Part shown: one piece after another, positions 46,604-52,046 of the stretch | Position numbering within the stretch: position 1 is the first letter of the stretch | Layout: every line of letters starts with the position of its first letter | NCBI GenBank assembly: GCA_002067585.1 | Contig: MVQO01000189.1 | Location: 1-55,667, forward strand | Reading direction: 5' to 3' | From: Syntrophorhabdus sp. PtaB.Bin027 | GTDB taxonomy: Bacteria; Desulfobacterota; Syntrophorhabdia; Syntrophorhabdales; Syntrophorhabdaceae | Length of the DNA: 55,667 bases | Translations under genes and position numbers: made by a program | The notes under the pieces: model-generated | Told to the model about the DNA's origin: nothing | Database searches by the model: none | The model's input: only the letters and a program-made list of their open reading frames with translations

Positions 46604-46949
46604 AACCAAGAAGAGACAGATTGTAGATTACCTCAACGATATTCTTGAATCGATATCGGACATCAGAGAGTTTATTGGGGAGATGACACAAGAAGACTTT
46701 GTTAACGATAAGAAGACCATCAATGCAGTTATTAGAAGCCTCGAGGTTATAGGAGAAGCAGCCAGGAATATCCCTGATACATTAACGGTGTGCTATCCTG
46801 ATATTGCATGGAGGGAAATTATCAGCATAAGAAACAAGCTATCACATGAGTATTTTGGTATTGATCTCGATATCGTCTGGCAATCTACCCAGGAGGATCT
46901 TCAGCCCCTTGAGGTCGCCATTAGACATATGCTTTCTACCATTCAGTAA
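46596..46949 (+). CDS. hepT: HepT-type (DUF86) HEPN ribonuclease toxin
   Basis: This 117-residue helical HEPN protein has the catalytic motif RNKLSHEYF (R-x4-H-x-Y; the Tyr is the AMPylation target in characterised systems). A MntA gene overlaps its start, so this is a complete HepT-MntA toxin-antitoxin pair in the CRISPR island. The sequence gives no sign that it depends on cyclic oligoadenylates. Confidence 0.9.
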   Translation: MSKTKKRQIVDYLNDILESISDIREFIGEMTQEDFVNDKKTINAVIRSLEVIGEAARNIPDTLTVCYPDIAWREIISIRNKLSHEYFGIDLDIVWQSTQEDLQPLEVAIRHMLSTIQ

Positions 46950-46976
46950 ACAGCCAAATGTCATGGCACCTCACGA

Positions 46977-47363
46977 TTACTTATACAGCTTTACCCCTGG
47001 AATACACTCAAAGTGCTTGACTAAGGTAAATAATGAAAAACTATGCTCGAGGGAAAACACTGCCAGGGCCGCATCAGTAAGAGGAATGTTGATGCCCTTC
47101 CTTCTCAACAATGCAGGCATCTGCCCTGTCTTGGCCCATACTTGATTGCTTATTTCTAAATCGGGCACACCAAGAACAGCCTCTAATATTCTTTTTTCCT
47201 CTCGTGTATTTTTTATACCTTGAAGAATTTCAGCAAGCACTACTCCAGTTAAGAAAGCTTGATGGTTTTCAATAAGAGCGGTCAACTTACCCGCAATCGG
47301 CTGCTTGTCCCAGAAGAAAACAATCCATACAGATGTGTCAGCGATTACGCCGTCTTTTGTCAT
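46977..47363 (-). CDS. vapC: VapC-like PIN domain toxin, one acidic residue lost
   Basis: This 128-residue PIN-domain protein has the acidic residues in IADTSVWI, VVLAEILQG and PLTDAALAVFS. Where active VapC toxins have TxDxHF, this one has TLVKHF, so the fourth acidic residue is missing. VapC toxins cut tRNA or rRNA. The cognate antitoxin frame upstream carries two stop codons, which fits with a toxin that has lost its danger. It points against the neighbouring genes. Confidence 0.85.
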   Translation of the reverse strand: MTKDGVIADTSVWIVFFWDKQPIAGKLTALIENHQAFLTGVVLAEILQGIKNTREEKRILEAVLGVPDLEISNQVWAKTGQMPALLRRKGINIPLTDAALAVFSLEHSFSLFTLVKHFECIPGVKLYK

Positions 47364-47574
47364 TTTCCTTCATCTCCTTCAACTCAAGTTCCTCCATTTC
47401 CTCCGAAACATCTTCTATCTCTACTTTTCCTCTCAGCGAAACAAGCTATGGAATTCTTTTCTTGCGTATAACCTCTTTTCATGAAAAGACGATTGCCTCG
47501 GTTTTTGTCAGCGCTCCTGTAATCTTTTGCACTTCCGCAGGCAACTCATCAGATATTTTTAATGGTGCACGCAT
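47338..47574 (-). pseudogene. vapB: VapB-type antitoxin with two in-frame stop codons
   Basis: Read from the ATG at 47574 on the minus strand, the frame gives MRAPLKISDELPAEVQKITG, ALTKTEAIVFS, then TGA (47479-47481), KEVIRKKRIP, TAG (47446-47448), then LVSLRGKVEIEDVSEEMEEL and a basic end that stops at 47338 inside vapC. The pattern (N-terminal ribbon, ITGALTKTEAI helix, LRGKVEIE tail) is that of VapB antitoxins. Two separate lesions make a sequencing error unlikely. Confidence 0.75.
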
Positions 47575-47650
47575 CAATATCACCTTCTTTCTATCCAAAC
47601 ATCGCATGCGTACTATACAGCGTATTGTCCACTGGTGTACTCCCATAAGA

Positions 47651-47705
47651 GAAACATTTCTGAAATGTTTCATTCGCTGACAAAGCTCCTTCGTTGGACT
47701 ACAAT
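47651..47705 (+). promoter_or_regulatory. Double-palindrome operator candidate, site 2, with promoter of cas2-cas1
   Basis: GAAACATTTC, T, GAAATGTTTC (47651-47671) is a perfect 21-bp palindrome apart from the centre base. CTGACA (47677-47682) and TACAAT (47700-47705) follow with a 17-base spacer. The operator-to-promoter distances are identical to site 1: -35 begins 16 bases and -10 begins 39 bases after the operator centre. Confidence 0.75.
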
Positions 47706-47734
47706 AAGAACAGTAATAAGGAGGTAGATAGAAA

Positions 47735-48016
47735 ATGAGCAGAACACTCTATCTCATAGCCTATGACATCTCCCATCCGAAAAGGCTAAACCGTGTGCGC
47801 CACTTCCTGAAAAACTACAGCACAGGCGGTCAAAAATCAGTCTATGAGTGTTTTTTAACCGATTGGGAACTCGGTAAAGTATCGGAAGGCCTTGAAGAGT
47901 TGATACAGGAATCACAAGACCGGATTCATATATTCACCATGGATGGGCGCAGCAAAACACATACCCTCGGCATAGCTGTTCAGCCAGCAGATCCTGCATA
48001 CTTCTATATAGGATGA
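47735..48016 (+). CDS. cas2: Cas2, copy 1
   Basis: This 93-residue Cas2 has the ferredoxin fold start LYLIAYDISHPKRLNRV (with the conserved Asp), QKSVYECFL and DRIHIFTMDG. Cas2 bridges two Cas1 dimers in the spacer-integration complex. AAGGAGG is 11 bases upstream. It lies first in the adaptation operon, separated from cas1 by a four-helix-bundle gene. A second, different Cas2 is encoded at 50363. Confidence 0.93.
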   Translation: MSRTLYLIAYDISHPKRLNRVRHFLKNYSTGGQKSVYECFLTDWELGKVSEGLEELIQESQDRIHIFTMDGRSKTHTLGIAVQPADPAYFYIG

Positions 48017-48018
48017 TA

Positions 48019-48046
48019 CCGTGGTCCGTGACCGTTATACGTAACC
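48019..48046. repeat. Degenerate 7-bp repeat after cas2
   Basis: CCGTGGT, CCGTGAC, CGTTATA and CGTAACC follow in phase in the gap between cas2 and the four-helix-bundle gene. This is a weak member of the heptamer family. Confidence 0.4.
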
Positions 48047-48112
48047 GTAGACTACATATATGATAACGTAAAATAATTACCATTCTGGGTAAATGATAGC
48101 AAAGGGGGGTGC

Positions 48113-48463
48113 ATGAAAGTAGAAGATCTCGATGTTTTCAAGTTAGCTCACGAGCTTACAATCGAAATTTATAGTATCACTGAGATGTTTCCCGAGAATG
48201 AACGGTACGGATTAACATCTCAAATGAGGCGTGCCGCAATGTCTATCGGTTCAAATCTTATGGAAGGATCGCACCGGTTCAGCAAAAAAGAGTATAGGTA
48301 CTTTATCGGTATTTCTCGGGGCTCAACCGGTGAGCTCAAGTATCAGCTTCTGTTATCCAGGGACTTATCCTACATAAGCATTGATATGTTTGAAAAAGTG
48401 AACTCTCATTGCGAAAGAGTAAGCATGATGCTTTCCAAACTTTACAGCGCTCTCGATTCATGA
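48113..48463 (+). CDS. Four-helix-bundle protein (23S rRNA intervening-sequence/S23 family)
   Basis: This 116-residue protein has the family pattern: LDVFKLAHELTIEIYSITEMFP, YGLTSQMRRAAMSIGSNLMEGS, RFSKKEYRYFIGISRGSTGEL and a last helix. Relatives form pentamers, bind nucleic acid and include the Avd accessory protein of diversity-generating retroelements. Here it sits between cas2 and cas1 on the same strand. Two truncated relatives lie just after the CRISPR array. The function in this setting is unknown. Confidence 0.88.
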   Translation: MKVEDLDVFKLAHELTIEIYSITEMFPENERYGLTSQMRRAAMSIGSNLMEGSHRFSKKEYRYFIGISRGSTGELKYQLLLSRDLSYISIDMFEKVNSHCERVSMMLSKLYSALDS

Positions 48464-48533
48464 ATTCATCGAATATGAATTTATTAAGGCATTGTTTATG
48501 CATTTTTTGGACACGGACATCGACCCACGGACA

Positions 48534-48554
48534 CGGATAACGGATAACGGATAA
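48534..48554. repeat. CGGATAA tandem repeat before cas1
   Basis: CGGATAA is repeated three times exactly (48534-48554), just upstream of the cas1 ATG at 48560. It leaves no Shine-Dalgarno and may interfere with or replace normal initiation. Confidence 0.7.
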
Positions 48555-48559
48555 CAACC

Positions 48560-49570
48560 ATGGGTACACTCTACATCGACCGCAAAGATATTCGGGTAAA
48601 GCTTGATGGCAATGCTCTCGCCTTTTATGCCGGCAGTGAACGGGAAGGCATGGTCCCCATTGCTCCCCTCAAAAGGGTAGTGATAGTCGGCAACATCGCC
48701 CTTGAAGCATCTGTTCTCAACCGTCTGGCAGATCAGGATATTACCGTGCTTTTCCTCTCGGGCCGCAGCAACCGGTTTCACGGTATGCTCCATGGCAGGT
48801 TGCACAACAACGGCCTTCTCCGCATTCGTCAATATGAGAAATCTCTTTCCTCTTTTGCACAGGAGTACTCTATAGAGGTTGTGCAGGGCAAAGTGTCCGG
48901 TCAGACAGCCCTCCTCAAGCATGCATCTCAGCGGCGTCCTGATCTCAGGTTTCCCCTTACCTCAGCCATTGACATACTTCATACCCATGCTAAAAAATTG
49001 TCAGACCTGTCCTTCGCACCGTTAAATCGTATAGAAGACAGTGGCCAGCCAGACAGAAGAGCACCCCTTCTCCAGAGCCTCGTAGGTCTGGAAGGGTCTG
49101 CTTCGGCAGCATATTTTTCAGCATATACAAAACTCTTCCCGCCGGCCCTGGGTTTTAAAGGACGAAACAGAAGGCCGCCGCTGGATCCGGTGAATGCTGT
49201 TCTATCGCTCTGCTACACCATGCTCCATTACGAAACAGTGGGTGCCATTGAGACGATTGGCCTTGATCCCACAATTGGATTTCTCCACCAGTTTGAATAT
49301 GGAAGAGAGTCTCTCGCCTGTGATCTCGTTGAAATCCACAGGCCTGCTGTTGATGAATTTGTGTGGGAACTTTTTCGTGAAAGAAATTTCACCCACCGGG
49401 ATTTCACCTATGAGAAAGAGAGGCCCGGTTGTTATCTCAAGAAAGATAGCAGAAAAAGGTTCTACCCGTGGTATGAAACGTGGGCAAAAACACATCGGCG
49501 CCATTTGGCCGATTCTGTCGGCGCCCTCGCAAGGAGGATAATGGATGGAGAGAACCCTCTACCTGAATGA
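48560..49570 (+). CDS. cas1: Cas1 integrase, catalytically complete
   Basis: This 336-residue Cas1 has an N-terminal beta domain (VVIVGNIALEASVLNRLADQ, VLFLSGR) and a helical catalytic domain with all metal ligands: E178 in LVGLEGSASAAYF, H243 in LDPTIGFLHQFEYGRESLA, and D255/E258 in CDLVEIHRP. It joins new spacers to the repeat next to the leader. No Shine-Dalgarno is evident at the ATG, which follows a CGGATAA repeat. Its 3' end overlaps the second cas1 by 26 bases. Confidence 0.95.
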   Translation: MGTLYIDRKDIRVKLDGNALAFYAGSEREGMVPIAPLKRVVIVGNIALEASVLNRLADQDITVLFLSGRSNRFHGMLHGRLHNNGLLRIRQYEKSLSSFAQEYSIEVVQGKVSGQTALLKHASQRRPDLRFPLTSAIDILHTHAKKLSDLSFAPLNRIEDSGQPDRRAPLLQSLVGLEGSASAAYFSAYTKLFPPALGFKGRNRRPPLDPVNAVLSLCYTMLHYETVGAIETIGLDPTIGFLHQFEYGRESLACDLVEIHRPAVDEFVWELFRERNFTHRDFTYEKERPGCYLKKDSRKRFYPWYETWAKTHRRHLADSVGALARRIMDGENPLPE

Positions 49571-50366
49571 AAAGAAAGGGCTGGTAGTCATGCGTGATGG
49601 CCCGTCGCTCTGGATTCGCGAAAAGGACAAAGCCGGTACCCGAATTCCAGCCAGACTCATAGATATGGTTTTTATCGTGGGCAACATAAAAATGGATGCA
49701 GGTACGCTCATGCTTTTTGCAGAAAATAGCACACCGGTAACATTCATGAATAAACAGGGCGAGGCTGTCGGCGTTGTTATGCCGTATAATCACGCATCGC
49801 CTGACCACCACCAGGAACAGAAGAGATTCATGACTCTGGAAACAAACCATGAAGCCTTTAAGACGTGGATAGCATCTCAGCGAAGAGAAGCCCAGATTGC
49901 AGTCATTAAAAAAATCGACTGGGAAAAAGCACAGGGCTTTTTATCGAAAGGCTTCCGGGAGATTGACTACACGGCAGTCATTGATCTCCATCGTTCAACA
50001 AAAAACCATGAATGGGAGGCAGTACATGGCATTATCGAAAACCTTATTTTGGAAATGGTCATACAAGAGATTGTGGCATCAAACCTCGATCCCCACATGG
50101 GCATGATAAACAAGAACTGCAATTTTGGTTTTGCCCTTGACCTGTATCAAATCATATCACCTGAATCAGATTTAATATCAATCCAGTTTTTTACCTCCTG
50201 CAGATGGCATGATTTTGTCCAGTCCTCCCGCAAGAATTGTACACTTACAAAAGATGGTTGGAAAAATATAGTTCATCGCTTTGAGAACAGGAAAAAGAAA
50301 ATCTCTCATGGGCTCGATATGGTCCTGCGAGGTTTTTTCGACCTTATGAGGCACGTTACGCCATGA
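49545..50366 (+). CDS. Second, degenerate Cas1-like protein
   Basis: This 273-residue protein keeps the Cas1 plan: N-terminal strands with RLIDMVFIVGNIKMDAGTLMLFAENS, and a helical domain with NLDPHMGMINKNCNFGFALDLYQI. Aligned to the intact Cas1, the catalytic His becomes Asn (N189), the second Glu becomes Gln (Q202, with D199 kept), and no GxEG motif with the first Glu exists. Integrase activity is therefore not expected. An AAGGAGG 7 bases before the ATG gives a strong start inside the end of cas1. It is followed by its own cas2 with a 4-base overlap. It may be a structural partner in a heteromeric Cas1 complex. Confidence 0.85.
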   Translation: MERTLYLNEKKGLVVMRDGPSLWIREKDKAGTRIPARLIDMVFIVGNIKMDAGTLMLFAENSTPVTFMNKQGEAVGVVMPYNHASPDHHQEQKRFMTLETNHEAFKTWIASQRREAQIAVIKKIDWEKAQGFLSKGFREIDYTAVIDLHRSTKNHEWEAVHGIIENLILEMVIQEIVASNLDPHMGMINKNCNFGFALDLYQIISPESDLISIQFFTSCRWHDFVQSSRKNCTLTKDGWKNIVHRFENRKKKISHGLDMVLRGFFDLMRHVTP

Positions 50367-50641
50367 TTTCAAACTATCTCGTATGCTATGATATCCGTGA
50401 TCCGAAACGGTTAATGAAAGTCTATAACTTCTTGAAAAAGAAAGCCCTTCATATCCAGTACTCGGTCTTTTATTGTAGACTAACCTGGCGCGAGTTGGTA
50501 GAATTAAAAGAAAAACTGGGCGATCTTATCGACAAGCGAAAAGACGATGTGCGGGTCTACCCCATACCACAGGATATGAAAATTAAAGTCATGGGACGGG
50601 GCGACAGAATCCCTGAAGGGATTGATATCTTTATTCCATGA
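50363..50641 (+). CDS. cas2: Cas2, copy 2
   Basis: This 92-residue Cas2 has NYLVCYDIRDPKRLMKVYNFLKK (conserved Asp), QYSVFYCRL and DDVRVYPIP, and is diverged from copy 1. It overlaps the degenerate cas1 by 4 bases upstream and cas6 by 4 bases downstream, so it belongs to the Cas1-like/Cas2/Cas6 run. The pairing suggests that each Cas1 has its own Cas2. Confidence 0.92.
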   Translation: MISNYLVCYDIRDPKRLMKVYNFLKKKALHIQYSVFYCRLTWRELVELKEKLGDLIDKRKDDVRVYPIPQDMKIKVMGRGDRIPEGIDIFIP

Positions 50642-51600
50642 ATCTCACTTATCAAAAATATCTTTTTACCATTGAAGCGAAAGATCAGCTTATCCTCCCC
50701 TACTATAAAGGCTCAACCTTTCGGGGCGCCTTTGGAAGCGCTTTCAGGAGGATTGTTTGTGCCCTGCGAAGTCAGGAATGCGCACAATGCATGCTAAAAA
50801 CGAGCTGCATCTATTCCTATGTGTTTGAAACCTCTCCCCATGTCAATACAACCATAATGAGCATGCATTCATATACAAGAATCCCCCATCCCTTCGTAAT
50901 TGAACCACCCCTTGAAATCGATCGGGTATACAATGAGGGGGATATGCTCTCTTTCGGCCTTGTCTTAATAGGCAAAGCAGTCGACTATCTCCCTTATTTT
51001 GTCTTTACCTTCGACGAAATGGGAAAGACAGGCATAGGAAGAAAACGGGGGAAATACCATCTCCTTTCTGTAACAACAGATGATGGCAAACAGGTTTATA
51101 CATGCGAGGATCGAACTATCCATGCTGTCTCACATAAAATAATAAACATCCCTCAAGATTTTATATTTTCAGATAATGGTCATGCATCATTGACCATAAC
51201 ATTCATAACACCAACAAGGATTTCATTTGGAAGACGTTTGACTTCAAACCCGGATTTTCATATTCTGATCCGCAGCCTTTTACGCCGTATAGCCCTGCTG
51301 AGCTACTTTCATGGGAACAAACAAGAGATGGCCTGGGACCATAAGCATGCAATCACTGTTGCAGAATCAGTCAGCATTCAGAGCAATCACACACGATGGT
51401 GGGACTGGGAACGGTATTCAAGCAAGCAGGGGGAACGGATGAGGATGGGAGGATTTGTTGGCGAGGTAGTGTATGAAGGAGACATTAGGCCCTATCTTCC
51501 TCTCCTGCGGGCAGGGGAGGTTTTTCACGCAGGTAAGGGTACAAGCTTCGGTTTAGGAAAATATGAAACACATAGCTTTTCTACTCTGCCTGCGATATAA
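50638..51600 (+). CDS. cas6: Cas6 crRNA-processing endoribonuclease
   Basis: This 320-residue RAMP-type Cas6 has an N-terminal half with YYKGSTFRGAFGSAFRRIVCAL and a cysteine pair region (CAQCMLKTSCIYSYVFE), and a C-terminal half with LTITFITPTRISFGRR, MGGFVGEVVYEGD and the glycine-rich end LLRAGEVFHAGKGTSFGLGKYE. It cuts the repeat RNA to leave the 8-base 5' handle. It is the last cas gene and lies directly before the array. Confidence 0.92.
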   Translation: MNLTYQKYLFTIEAKDQLILPYYKGSTFRGAFGSAFRRIVCALRSQECAQCMLKTSCIYSYVFETSPHVNTTIMSMHSYTRIPHPFVIEPPLEIDRVYNEGDMLSFGLVLIGKAVDYLPYFVFTFDEMGKTGIGRKRGKYHLLSVTTDDGKQVYTCEDRTIHAVSHKIINIPQDFIFSDNGHASLTITFITPTRISFGRRLTSNPDFHILIRSLLRRIALLSYFHGNKQEMAWDHKHAITVAESVSIQSNHTRWWDWERYSSKQGERMRMGGFVGEVVYEGDIRPYLPLLRAGEVFHAGKGTSFGLGKYETHSFSTLPAI

Positions 51601-51745
51601 TGTGTTGAATCGCCCAGGTTCTGTGCAATTTAAGCCTGATCCCGGAGCAATTCCTTGCAATCATTAATAGGCCATCAATCATGAAACGGCCTGATAGAGG
51701 TATTTGTGTTGCACGATTTCTCGAAAACACCGATTGGCTTGAAAT

Positions 51746-51892
51746 ATGTCCGCCCACATTGACAAAATTTTCGCTGAATTTGATTATGTCATCCCCGATT
51801 ATCAGATAAAGTGGGCAAGTCTGGTGGATTTTAAAGCAGTTGGAGATTACATGGCCAATCTTGCAATATTAATGGCACAAGGTAGGCTGTGA
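51746..51892 (+). CDS. Short open frame, possible gene remnant (48 aa)
   Basis: The frame MSAHIDKIFAEFDYVIPDYQ, then IKWASLVDFKAVGDYMANLA, has a natural protein-like composition, but it is short, has no Shine-Dalgarno and matches no family that I know. It could be a remnant of a gene lost beside the array. Confidence 0.2.
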   Translation: MSAHIDKIFAEFDYVIPDYQIKWASLVDFKAVGDYMANLAILMAQGRL

Positions 51893-51942
51893 GCTGTAAT
51901 CTGCTCTTTGACAACAGAATACGCTGAGCAAGAAAAAACTAT

Positions 51943-51963
51943 GAAACATTTCGGAAATATTTC
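51943..51963 (+). promoter_or_regulatory. Double-palindrome operator candidate, site 3 (array leader)
   Basis: GAAACATTTC, one base, GAAATATTTC, 83 bases before the first repeat. It has the same two-box, 11-base-period design as the sites at 36130 and 47651. Confidence 0.7.
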
Positions 51964-52046
51964 TGCGGTCACTGCAGGAACGAACAGAAATCTGCACAAC
52001 CCTCTTTGTAACATTGCGTGTTTGCAGAACATTTCCAGGGCCAGCA

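Larger units (their letters stand above)
51601..52046 (+). other. Region between cas6 and the array; CRISPR leader at its 3' end
   Basis: These are 446 bases. The 5' half holds a short open frame (51746-51892) and shows no AT-rich leader character. The 3' part from about 51893 carries a TTGACA (51908-51913) without a fitting -10, and double-palindrome site 3 (51943-51963). The positions that match the promoters of sites 1 and 2 read TCACTG and CTGCAC here, so any promoter is weak and might need activation. By the repeat orientation (handle ATTGCGAC at the 3' end) transcription runs rightwards from here, and new spacers should enter at 52083. Confidence 0.6.

Noticed and set aside
51681..51812. 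44-codon frame starting MKRPDRGICVARFLENTDWL in the cas6-array gap
   Set aside because: It has no ribosome-binding site, overlaps another short frame and has no recognisable family.
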